A stretch of DNA of 14,681 nt. Origin: Neptuniibacter sp. (GTDB taxonomy: Bacteria > Pseudomonadota > Gammaproteobacteria > Pseudomonadales > Balneatricaceae). The position numbers and the translations under genes were made by a program. Below the pieces are notes generated by a model, which searched no databases, was not told where the DNA came from, and was given only the letters and a program-made list of their open reading frames with translations. Positions 8,151 through 14,681 of the stretch are shown here, piece after piece (within the stretch, counting starts at the first letter, position 1; the number at the start of each line of letters is the position of its first letter). The stretch is taken from the NCBI GenBank assembly GCA_030149405.1, contig JASBRM010000311.1:1-14681 (forward strand), given 5' to 3'.

Positions 8151-10247
8151 TTGGTTGCCTTAAATAATCACAGAAAACGCATCAATGCTGACCTGGCTAT
8201 AGCCGTAAACCGTGAAAACCTAATTACCGGACAGCTTTTACGTCGTGAAAACAGTAGCAAAGTAAAAGTAGGACCTCAGCAAGGTAAATATTTTTCATCC
8301 CCCGAGTGGTTTACTGATAATGAACCTTTATCCCAGTTGTACGCTTTGGATAATAAGGTCTATCAATTAAGCTTTTCACCCCTGAAAATTGGCCAGGAAG
8401 TGATTGGCTGGATTGGTTACGGCTATGAGATCAACTCACTCCTCGCACAAAATTTTGCTGACAGTACCGGCCTAAGTATCGAATTCCTGTTAAAAACAGG
8501 TAAGAACGAATGGTCTACCCTCGCTGCAGGTCACCCAAACATGGAAGGCATGGATTCCAATTATGAGGAACGTCTTGCTGTTGAGTTACTTGATGACCAT
8601 GAACAGGATTCATACATTCACACCCATACCGTGATCGAGGAATCCGACAACCGCGAAATAATGGCTGTCATTTACGGTTCCCGCTCGAACCTGCTGGAAG
8701 CTCTGCGCCAGAACCTCTGGAAACTCATAGTCCTTGAAGGTGCCACCATCTTTGCATCTCTACTTGCTGCCTATTTGCTTGCGGGCGATATAAGCCGGCC
8801 AGTGAAAAAGCTGGTGCAACAGGCACGCTATATTGCAAAGGGTAACTACGATACTTCAGTCAACGTCAATGAAAAAAATGAACTTGGCCAACTCGCCGAT
8901 GAATTTAATCAGATGCAACAAGCGGTACTAGTCAGGGAACAGAAGATCAGTCATCAGCTCTATTACAACACGCTTACAAATCTACCTAACCGCAATTCTC
9001 TGATTGAAAAACTGGAAGGCCTGTTCTCTGTACCAGATCAGAATTTTACTCTTATGCATCTGGATATACGCCGCACTAAAACAGTCAACGATACGTTGGG
9101 TTATGAAACCGGTGACCTAATGATCAAAGACGTAGGCCAACGCTTGTCCAACCTTAATGATGACTCGTTAACCTTCCACCTTGGCGCTGATGAGTTTGCA
9201 ATACTATTGATGACCAGTGATATGGAAACCATCCAACAGTGGCAGCAGCGACTAGAGGCCACTATGGATGCTCCCCTATGCGGTGAAGGCACTCTGTTAC
9301 ACCTACAACTGCATATTGGTTTTGCCAGGGCTCCTGAAGACGGAGCAGACGCACAAAAGCTACTCCAGAAAGCCGATACTGCTCTCAGCCATGGCAAACG
9401 GGAGATGAAGGCATTCCAGTCTTATCTTCCAGAAATGGATGCCGATGCGAACCAACGCTTAGGTCTTGTGAATGACTTAAAAGTTGCCTTGGAAGCGGGT
9501 GATCAGTTGGTCCTGTTTTATCAGCCTAAAATGCAGTTCAGTAATGGTCAGATAGCTCATCTGGAAGCGCTTATTCGCTGGCAGCACCCAGAGCAAGGCA
9601 TGGTGCCACCCGATGCGTTTATAAGCATTGCCGAACAAACAGGTCAGATTGATGCCTTGACCCTCTGGGTCATCAATGAAGCAGCCAGACAGTATCTGGA
9701 GTGGCAGAAACAAGGTTTAAATCTTTCCATTGCTGTGAATATCTCAGCGGAGAATCTGAAAAACCCACATTTCGCTGAAGAGATGAACAACATCTGGCAA
9801 AACTATCAGTTACCAATAGATGCCCTGTCTCTGGAAATAACTGAAAGTGCAGTCGTTGCAGATCCTGCGAGTGCTATACAGATGCTGTGTGAGCTGAAAA
9901 ATCAGGGTATCAAACTCTCAATTGACGATTACGGTACAGGTTATTCCTCTCTGGCCCAGTTAAAACAGATGCCGGTTTCTGAACTGAAAATTGATCGCTC
10001 GTTTGTCGATAAGGTCGAATCTGATCCCGATGATCAGATTATTGTCCGTTCAACCATTCGTATGGCGCATGATATGGGTTTGAGCGTTGTAGCAGAAGGT
10101 ATTGAAGACCAACAAACCCTCAACTGGTTAGAGCAGAATGGCTGTGATCTGGCTCAGGGGTATTTTATCAGCAGACCTCTGCCAGCAAATGAACTTAAAG
10201 AATGGCTGCAAAAGGAAGAGCAGCGAAAAATGGACTCACATGCGTAA
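8151..10247 (+). CDS. Membrane GGDEF/EAL c-di-GMP protein (open part; N-terminus separated by amber codon)
   Basis: The open part is 698 aa from TTG 8151, in frame with an upstream start at 7896 that is interrupted by TAG at 7980. Numbering from 8151: the rest of a periplasmic double-Cache-like domain (1-185, VALNNHRKRINADLA typical of dCache_3), TM 191-211, HAMP about 212-262, GGDEF 270-425, EAL 435-690. The GGDEF motif reads GADEF (345-349), and the metal/substrate segment is LDIRRTKTVND where LDxDxFKxxND is usual, so cyclase activity is doubtful. The EAL domain keeps its catalytic set: EAL (472-474), NIS, EITES, DDYGTGYSS (592-600), ELKIDRSFV, AEGIE and QGYFISRPLP. It is therefore likely a c-di-GMP phosphodiesterase. 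Without the first helix the sensor would not be exported correctly. The stop overlaps the start of the next gene. Confidence 0.88.
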   Translation: MVALNNHRKRINADLAIAVNRENLITGQLLRRENSSKVKVGPQQGKYFSSPEWFTDNEPLSQLYALDNKVYQLSFSPLKIGQEVIGWIGYGYEINSLLAQNFADSTGLSIEFLLKTGKNEWSTLAAGHPNMEGMDSNYEERLAVELLDDHEQDSYIHTHTVIEESDNREIMAVIYGSRSNLLEALRQNLWKLIVLEGATIFASLLAAYLLAGDISRPVKKLVQQARYIAKGNYDTSVNVNEKNELGQLADEFNQMQQAVLVREQKISHQLYYNTLTNLPNRNSLIEKLEGLFSVPDQNFTLMHLDIRRTKTVNDTLGYETGDLMIKDVGQRLSNLNDDSLTFHLGADEFAILLMTSDMETIQQWQQRLEATMDAPLCGEGTLLHLQLHIGFARAPEDGADAQKLLQKADTALSHGKREMKAFQSYLPEMDADANQRLGLVNDLKVALEAGDQLVLFYQPKMQFSNGQIAHLEALIRWQHPEQGMVPPDAFISIAEQTGQIDALTLWVINEAARQYLEWQKQGLNLSIAVNISAENLKNPHFAEEMNNIWQNYQLPIDALSLEITESAVVADPASAIQMLCELKNQGIKLSIDDYGTGYSSLAQLKQMPVSELKIDRSFVDKVESDPDDQIIVRSTIRMAHDMGLSVVAEGIEDQQTLNWLEQNGCDLAQGYFISRPLPANELKEWLQKEEQRKMDSHA

Positions 10248-11466
10248 CCACTGGATACTGATCTCTTGTTTGCTGCCATCTTCAGCTCTTGCTCTGGAAG
10301 GCAACCTCAAAGGCATTATTGATCTGCGAATTAGTCACGCTGATGGGTTACAAAGTTATGTCAGCGGCGGGCAGGGAAAGTTACAGCATTCTTCCGGTTC
10401 GGACCTATCTCTGGGTCAGTTGGGACTGGCAGGCAGCCTTGAATTATCTGACTCTACAAGCATACATGGGGTGGTAAATGGTTTTGCTGATTCAGATAAG
10501 GACCGCCTGGGCTTTACTGAGCTTTACCTGAAATACAGGACCCTGCCCAGCGCGGATGGTTTTCGTAACGGCATGCGGCTTGGGGTATTCTATCCAGCCA
10601 TATCCTTGGAAAATCATGCCACAGCATGGTCGACGCCCAACACCCTGACACCCTCTACTATGAACAGTTGGATTGGTGAAGAAGTCCGTTCAACTGGCCT
10701 TGAATATACCGCTGAGTGGCTGGGAAAATTTCGTGAAGCAGACTTTGACATCAAGCTAAATGGAACACTCTTCCTAAAAAACGATACTGCTGGAGCCATG
10801 ATCTCCTGGCATGGTTGGACTCAAAGCAGCCGCCAGTCCGTCATCGGGGAACGTTTACCTCTCCCCTATACACCGGCTCTGGATGCAGACCTTTCTGGTC
10901 AGTCACGCAATTCAGATCCCTTTCATGAGGAAGACAGCAGACCGGGTTATATGACCAGTCTTGAGTGGAAACTGCACAAGCGCGGTCTACTGCAATTTGG
11001 GTATTTTGACAGTAATACTAACCCATTTACAGTAACTAACGGTCAATACGGTTGGGATACACGATTCCTGTTTGGTGGTTTTCAGTGGAATCTGAACCGT
11101 GAATGGAGCCTGCAGGGGCAAATCATGCAGGGCGATACCCTGATGCAATCTCCGGCAAGAGTTGATGTGGTTAATAATGATTATCGCAGCGCCTATCTAT
11201 CCTTGGGATGGCGAAAAGGTCCTCATCGTGTAAATACACGATTGGAAGAGTTTTCAGTCACTGATCTCGACAACACTGTGGGTGATAACAACAACGAATA
11301 TGGTAAAGCGATCACACTAACCTACCGATATCGTATGGCAAGACAGTGGTTTATTCTGGGAGAGTACAGCTGGATTAACAGTGACCGTACCGCCCGTATT
11401 TACACTGGCGATGACTCGCAACAAATAGAACGCCAGTTGCAGGCAGCGGTGAGATATTACTTCTGA
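10240..11466 (+). CDS. Outer-membrane beta-barrel protein of unknown function
   Basis: The protein has 408 residues from the ATG at 10240. It has a clear signal peptide (MRNHWILISCLLPSSALALEG, likely cleavage after SALA), then alternating hydrophobic/polar strands rich in aromatic girdle residues, and a terminal aromatic (RYYF) as in BamA-inserted barrels. The frame is open further upstream to 10138, but starting there would bury the signal peptide, so 10240 is preferred. The start lies inside the last codons of the GGDEF/EAL gene (8-base overlap), implying translational coupling. I recognise no named porin family; motifs such as GLEYTAEW, GYMTSLEWKLHKRGLLQFGYFD and YGWDTRFLFGGFQW suggest a conserved hypothetical barrel. 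Context makes it the outer-membrane partner of the cupredoxin and c-di-GMP proteins, with role unknown. Confidence 0.85.
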   Translation: MRNHWILISCLLPSSALALEGNLKGIIDLRISHADGLQSYVSGGQGKLQHSSGSDLSLGQLGLAGSLELSDSTSIHGVVNGFADSDKDRLGFTELYLKYRTLPSADGFRNGMRLGVFYPAISLENHATAWSTPNTLTPSTMNSWIGEEVRSTGLEYTAEWLGKFREADFDIKLNGTLFLKNDTAGAMISWHGWTQSSRQSVIGERLPLPYTPALDADLSGQSRNSDPFHEEDSRPGYMTSLEWKLHKRGLLQFGYFDSNTNPFTVTNGQYGWDTRFLFGGFQWNLNREWSLQGQIMQGDTLMQSPARVDVVNNDYRSAYLSLGWRKGPHRVNTRLEEFSVTDLDNTVGDNNNEYGKAITLTYRYRMARQWFILGEYSWINSDRTARIYTGDDSQQIERQLQAAVRYYF

Positions 11467-11473
11467 GTAGCAG

Positions 11474-11507
11474 AAAAAAATTAAGCCGCAGAGATTCTGC
11501 GGCTTAA
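11474..11507 (-). terminator. Rho-independent terminator of the porin gene
   Basis: TTAAGCCGCAGA (11481-11492) and TCTGCGGCTTAA (11496-11507) form a perfect 12-bp stem with loop GAT. On the minus strand seven U follow (A-tract 11474-11480), so it terminates the leftward porin transcript about 80 bp after its stop. It sits only 14 bp from the stop of the convergent outer-membrane gene and may also help end that transcript. Confidence 0.9.
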
Positions 11508-11510
11508 GGC

Positions 11511-11533
11511 CGGTGCTTGAAGGGGGAGCACCG
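11511..11533. other. Additional stem-loop in the convergent gap
   Basis: CGGTGCT (11511-11517) pairs with AGCACCG (11527-11533) around a 9-nt purine-rich loop. It has no U-run on either strand. It lies between the porin terminator and a third hairpin, and is probably an RNA 3'-end stability structure. Confidence 0.45.
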
Positions 11534-11539
11534 AATACA

Positions 11540-11574
11540 TGGATCTAGTCACTACTCCAGATCCAATTATTTTT
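11540..11574 (+). terminator. Possible terminator of the rightward cupredoxin/GGDEF-EAL/barrel unit
   Basis: TGGATCT (11540-11546) and AGATCCA (11559-11565) form a 7-bp stem with a 12-nt loop, followed by ATTATTTTTA on the plus strand. It is 74 bp after the outer-membrane gene's stop. The stem is short and the loop large, so this is a moderate candidate. Confidence 0.4.
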
Positions 11575-11595
11575 AGAACTAAGATTTTTAGAACT
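11569..11595. repeat. 12-bp direct repeat spanning the porin stop codon
   Basis: ATTTTTAGAACT occurs at 11569-11580 and again at 11584-11595, period 15. The second copy contains the porin's last codons and TAA (minus strand AGTTCTAAAAAT), so the gene's end, including its stop codon, appears to have been duplicated in tandem just downstream. Confidence 0.8.
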
Positions 11596-12718
11596 TAGCT
11601 GTAGCTGTCAGCCAAAGCTTGTCAGTATCTACGCCAGTATCACCCGCTGAGTAATCTGCATACTTCAGGCTCAGGCCATAGTTTTTACCGAATTTCTTAG
11701 CTACAACAAAGCCAAATTCTGAACCCAGATCAGCGGAAGTCGTTTCAGCTTCAAAGTCGTGGTAAACCGCCAGCAGTTTAACGCCCGCAACCTTAGTACC
11801 TACAGTCAGATAAAGGTCTTCGATACCCGTACCTGGAGTACCCAGGAATTTATCAGCCCAACCCTGGAACTTATGTTTAGTCGCCAGAGGTGTGTTGAAG
11901 CCAACACCGTTATCAGACTCAAGGACTTCGTAACCCAGTTTAGCAGTCACACCAGAAACGCTTACACCACCTTCCAGAACGTAATAGTCTGGCTTAGAAC
12001 CGTTGTTCTGGTCCTGAGTCGCGTATTCAGCTGTGTACAGCAGTTTCGCATCGCCAGCAGGCTGAGAACCCGTAAAGCGAACACCAAAGGTATCAATGCT
12101 ATCTGCTGCTGAATCAGGTTCAATCTGGTAGTAGTAACCCGTTACTGAGCCAAATGGCAGACCAGTGTATTTAGCATTAAGCAAGTGTGTTTCATGCTTA
12201 GCATCAACCGCAAAAATGTTATTTACTTCTGAAATATATCCATAGAACAGAGTCGTATCTGGCAGGGATTTATTGGTCAGAGTTAAAGCATCGTAAGTCT
12301 GTTCGTTCTGACGGAAACCTACGCCACCAACAAAACGCTGGTTGTCCAGCAGAATGCGCTGACGACCAAATTTCACAGTCGTATCAGCTGCAGAGTAAGC
12401 CAGGTAAGCCTGGTTTACATCTGTATATTCTGAGTCAGCAATACCCGTGTAATCTTCGTCACCCAATACAGTCGTATCATCAACTTCGAATAACGCAGAG
12501 AAGCCATTCAAAGTATCAGTTTTGTAAGTCAGGCGGCTTTTCAACGTCAGTGCGTCATTGCTAACACCGCCAACATCCACGTCTTCAAAACGCAGACGGA
12601 AGCTTACTGAAGTGCTGCCGTTCTGGAAGGCTTCAGCGATTGACTCTGCCGCAAATGCGGTAGGGGTGGCTGCTGTTACAGCGGCTGCTAGTAACAGCTT
12701 AGAAGGTAAAGTGCTCAT
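11588..12718 (-). CDS. Outer-membrane porin (alginate-export/OprD-like beta-barrel family)
   Basis: This 376-aa protein has a signal peptide (residues 1-23 or 24, cleavage near AFA/AES) and a beta-barrel with C-terminal Phe (TATAKF). Characteristic runs are SVSFRLRFEDVDVGG, LKSRLTYKT, VNQAYLAYS, VKFGRQRILLDNQRFVGGVGFRQNEQTYDAL, LLYTAEYATQ, and KFQGWADKFLGTPGTGIEDLYL with LLAVYHDFEAE. These match a porin family common in marine gammaproteobacteria that is often annotated as alginate-export or hypothetical porin. AGGAG is well spaced before the ATG. A sigma-54 promoter sits about 40 bp upstream, and dctD/dctB lie immediately upstream on the same strand. It is therefore likely a DctD-controlled channel feeding dicarboxylates to the TRAP importer. 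The substrate is inferred from context, not from sequence. Confidence 0.87.
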   Translation of the reverse strand: MSTLPSKLLLAAAVTAATPTAFAAESIAEAFQNGSTSVSFRLRFEDVDVGGVSNDALTLKSRLTYKTDTLNGFSALFEVDDTTVLGDEDYTGIADSEYTDVNQAYLAYSAADTTVKFGRQRILLDNQRFVGGVGFRQNEQTYDALTLTNKSLPDTTLFYGYISEVNNIFAVDAKHETHLLNAKYTGLPFGSVTGYYYQIEPDSAADSIDTFGVRFTGSQPAGDAKLLYTAEYATQDQNNGSKPDYYVLEGGVSVSGVTAKLGYEVLESDNGVGFNTPLATKHKFQGWADKFLGTPGTGIEDLYLTVGTKVAGVKLLAVYHDFEAETTSADLGSEFGFVVAKKFGKNYGLSLKYADYSAGDTGVDTDKLWLTATAKF

Positions 12719-12755
12719 AGGTTACTCCTAGCTATATAAGTAATTGATATGCCAG

Positions 12756-12773
12756 TAGCAACCGATATGCCAA
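12756..12773 (-). promoter_or_regulatory. Sigma-54 (-24/-12) promoter of the porin gene
   Basis: On the minus strand this reads TTGGCATATCGGTTGCTA: TTGGCA at -24, TTGCTA at -12, and exactly 10 bases between the invariant GG and GC. This is close to the full consensus. The expected start near 12746 gives a leader of about 28 nt containing the AGGAG of the porin gene. Confidence 0.82.
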
Positions 12774-12814
12774 AAATGTCAGATTCGTAATATTTATCTA
12801 AAAATGTGTGAAAT

Positions 12815-12898
12815 ATGCATGTTTTGCACTAAAGTATAACCACTCTGCCATTTTGCAGTGCACAAAACAACAAAATCGTTTCACCATTTCTGTGCAGA
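12815..12898. promoter_or_regulatory. Cluster of TGCA-centred repeats upstream of the porin promoter, candidate activator sites
   Basis: About 70-150 bp upstream of the expected start there are ATGCAT (12815-12820), GTTTTGCACT (12821-12830), TTTTGCAGTGCACAAAA (12851-12867) and TCTGTGCAGA (12889-12898). GTTTTGCACT has an inverted partner, AGTGCACAAAAC, at 12857-12868. The spacing suits an enhancer for a sigma-54 activator. The motif is not obviously shared with the dctP upstream palindrome. Confidence 0.35.
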
Positions 12899-12948
12899 GG
12901 TCACCAAAATTAAACCGATAAAAATAAAGGCTTTATAAGTATTATCCC

Positions 12949-14307
12949 TTATTTGTAGTCGTTTTTATCCAGTCCGTATTTCTTCATTTTGTCGTAGAGC
13001 GTTTTTCGAGGCAGGCCTAAACTGGTTAGAGTTTCTTTAATCGAACCACCACTGCGAGACAACTCCGCCTGAATCAGCATTTTTTCAAATTGATCAACCT
13101 TGTCAGGCAGAGAAAGCGCTGTGGAAGACTCTGTAATCGGCCGGTTTTCAAAGTCAAAAGTGCAACCTTCACCTAATAACACATAACGCTCAGCCAGATT
13201 TCTCAGCTCACGAACATTTCCCGGCCAATCATAAGTAACAATGCTATGCATTCGTTCCGGAGACAGGGGTGGTACTTCCCTGCCATACTGAGCAGATGCG
13301 ATTAGGGCAAAGTGTTGGAACAGAAGCACTATGTCTTCTCGACGATCTCGCAGAGAAGGAATATCCAAACGCACCACGTTTAATCGGTAATACAAGTCCT
13401 CTCTGAATTCGCCTTTGTCAGAAGCTTCTTTTAGATCAACCTTAGTTGCTGCGATGATTCTGATATCCAAAGGAATCAACTCATTTGAACCAAGCCTTTC
13501 AATGGCCCGCTCTTCCAGAACCCTGAGCAACTTAATTTGTAGAGTCATAGGCATACTCTCTATCTCATCCAGAAACAGAGTCCCACCACTGGCATGCTCA
13601 AATTTACCTATGCGTTGGGATTTAGCATCGGTAAACGCGCCTTTTTCATGACCGAACAGTTCTGACTCAATCAGGTTTTCAGGTACCGCACCGCAGTTAA
13701 TTGCGACAAAATTTTTATCCCGACGATTACTCTGCTCATGGATATATCGAGCCATCAGGTCTTTACCGGTACCGGTTTCCCCCAGAATCAAAATATCCGC
13801 TGGCGTATCCGCAACTGTGCGAACCAGGCTCCTAACCTGTGTAATGACCGGGGTATTGCCAATAACTCGTGGCCCCGGAGCCTGCTGTGCCTCCAATTCC
13901 AGTTTCAATTTACGGTTTTCCATAACCAGAGCACGTTTTTCAACCGCACGTCTGACCACATCCAAAAGAAACTCTGAGGAAAAGGGCTTTTCAATAAAGT
14001 CATAGGCCCCATCGCGCATAGCCCCAACGGCCATACTGATGTCACCATGACCCGTTATCAGTATCACGGGCAGTGCGGGGTCTTCTGCCACAACACGCTT
14101 CATCAACTCTAGGCCGTTGATTCCGGGCAGATTAATATCAGTGACCAGGATCCCTTCCCAACCGTTTTGAATGATCGTTAATGCTTCTTCAGCGGTTTCA
14201 AGTGCGGTGACCTCATAACGTCCCAACTCCAGTGTCTGGCTTGCTGCTAGGCGGATATGCTCTTCATCATCAACCAAAAGAATTGGGAGTTTGTTATTTA
14301 CAGACAT
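12949..14307 (-). CDS. dctD: C4-dicarboxylate sigma-54-dependent response regulator DctD
   Basis: The protein has 452 residues in three domains. The receiver (about 7-122) has acidic pocket Asp13/Asp14, phosphoacceptor Asp57 (in VTDINLPG), Thr85 and Lys107. The AAA+ sigma-54 activation domain (about 148-380) has Walker A GETGTGKD (176-183), ESELFGHEKGAFTDA (214-228), Walker B GGTLFLDEIE (241-250) and REDLYYRLNVV. The Fis-type DNA-binding helix-turn-helix is at the C-terminus (GSIKETLTSLGLPRKTLYDKMKKYG). The sigma-54-contacting loop reads GAFTDA rather than GAFTGA. Phosphorylated DctD would activate sigma-54 holoenzyme at transport promoters; two such promoters lie in this window. It starts 20 bp after the dctB stop, so the two form an operon. 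The DctD name rests on overall similarity, the PRKTLYDK ending and the neighbouring dctB and dctPQM. Confidence 0.93.
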   Translation of the reverse strand: MSVNNKLPILLVDDEEHIRLAASQTLELGRYEVTALETAEEALTIIQNGWEGILVTDINLPGINGLELMKRVVAEDPALPVILITGHGDISMAVGAMRDGAYDFIEKPFSSEFLLDVVRRAVEKRALVMENRKLKLELEAQQAPGPRVIGNTPVITQVRSLVRTVADTPADILILGETGTGKDLMARYIHEQSNRRDKNFVAINCGAVPENLIESELFGHEKGAFTDAKSQRIGKFEHASGGTLFLDEIESMPMTLQIKLLRVLEERAIERLGSNELIPLDIRIIAATKVDLKEASDKGEFREDLYYRLNVVRLDIPSLRDRREDIVLLFQHFALIASAQYGREVPPLSPERMHSIVTYDWPGNVRELRNLAERYVLLGEGCTFDFENRPITESSTALSLPDKVDQFEKMLIQAELSRSGGSIKETLTSLGLPRKTLYDKMKKYGLDKNDYK

Positions 14308-14327
14308 TCAGAAAATCGCTCGAAAAA

Positions 14328-14681
14328 TTATTTAATAACAGTATCAGGGGAAGTAGCGAGAGGTAAACAAATTGTAAACTCTGCTCCACCAAGTGGATGG
14401 TTATCAACCTTTAACTCACCACCCATACTTTCAATGATTCTGTGGGATATTGATAAACCAAGGCCAAGTCCCTGCCCTGCCGTTTTGGTTGTATAGAAAG
14501 GTTCAAATACCCGATCCAGATCCGCTTCTTCAATACCGGGACCATAATCACGTACTTTCATCGCCAGATGGTCCGCATGTTCGTCCAGCTCAATATCAAT
14601 CTTTGGTACCTGTTGATCTTCCATAGCCTGCAGAGCATTGCTAATGAGGTTCACCAATACCTGCTCAAGGCGGACCGTATC
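14328..14681 (-). CDS. dctB: Sensor histidine kinase DctB (partial, C-terminal 117 residues)
   Basis: The frame is open to the window edge; only the ATP-binding part of the kinase is visible. It begins DTVRLEQVLVNLISNALQAM (N box), followed by VRDYGPGI (G1), DRVFEPFYTTK (F box) and GQGLGLGLSIS (G2), and ends LPLATSPDTVIK. This is a HATPase_c domain in the form typical of DctB-class kinases, whose N-terminal periplasmic sensor binds C4-dicarboxylates; that sensor, the membrane helices and the phospho-accepting His are outside the window. An internal GTG at 14657 is not the start, because coding sequence continues upstream of it. It is followed by dctD after 20 bp. The DctB label depends on the dctD partner as well as on sequence. 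Confidence 0.9.
   Translation of the reverse strand, partial: DTVRLEQVLVNLISNALQAMEDQQVPKIDIELDEHADHLAMKVRDYGPGIEEADLDRVFEPFYTTKTAGQGLGLGLSISHRIIESMGGELKVDNHPLGGAEFTICLPLATSPDTVIK

Noticed and set aside
10138..10239. Start of the outer-membrane barrel gene at 10138
   Set aside because: This would add 34 residues before a clear signal peptide and overlap the EAL domain coding region by over 100 bp; ATG 10240 gives a normal exported protein.
12924..12936. ATAAAG/CTTTAT mini-palindrome as the dctBD terminator
   Set aside because: The stem is only 6 A/T-rich pairs and would be very weak, although a short U-run follows on the minus strand; evidence was too thin to call.
14328..14657. A separate small protein starting at GTG 14657
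   Set aside because: The frame continues without a stop to the window edge, and the residues before it (DTVRLEQVL) complete the histidine-kinase N box, so this is the end of dctB.

Overview
The window looks like chromosomal DNA of a marine gammaproteobacterium, probably Oceanospirillales-like. The indications are a TRAP-type C4-dicarboxylate system under DctB/DctD, several envelope-sensing proteins, moderate GC, and protein sequences resembling Marinobacterium/Neptunomonas/Marinobacter-type families. The taxonomic guess is an inference from family resemblance only. I saw no mobile element, CRISPR array, rRNA or tRNA.

Layout. Positions 1-766 (minus) hold a LysR regulator cut by the window edge. 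It is divergent from a 121-aa tautomerase (855-1220), which converges on a small membrane protein (1240-1740, minus). A TRAP operon dctP-dctQ-dctM runs leftward from 5030 to 1924 and ends at a clear terminator (1815-1840). Divergent from dctP is a chemoreceptor (5457-7082) with a CxxCH haem-attachment motif in its periplasmic domain. It is followed by a terminator and then a tight three-gene rightward unit: a secreted cupredoxin-like protein (7187-7879), a GGDEF/EAL c-di-GMP protein whose frame begins at 7896 but carries an in-frame TAG at 7980-7982, and an outer-membrane beta-barrel protein (10240-11466). A porin (11588-12718, minus), dctD (12949-14307, minus) and the 3' end of dctB (14328-14681, minus) close the window.

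How the genes fit together. DctB/DctD is a sigma-54-type two-component system. I find well-spaced -24/-12 elements (GG-N10-GC) upstream of both dctP (5129-5146) and the porin (12756-12773). The simplest reading is one DctBD regulon that supplies an outer-membrane channel and an inner-membrane TRAP importer for the same C4-dicarboxylate-like substrates. A perfect GGGTGG/CCACCC palindrome about 115 bp upstream of the dctP -24/-12 element is a candidate activator site, and a near-identical sequence forms the dctP-dctQ intercistronic hairpin.

The least explained part is 7187-11466. The blue-copper-like protein, dCache-type GGDEF/EAL protein and outer-membrane barrel are packed with 16-bp and overlapping junctions, which suggests a single periplasm-sensing unit. 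In this copy the c-di-GMP gene appears to be broken, or to need stop-codon read-through, at its first membrane segment.
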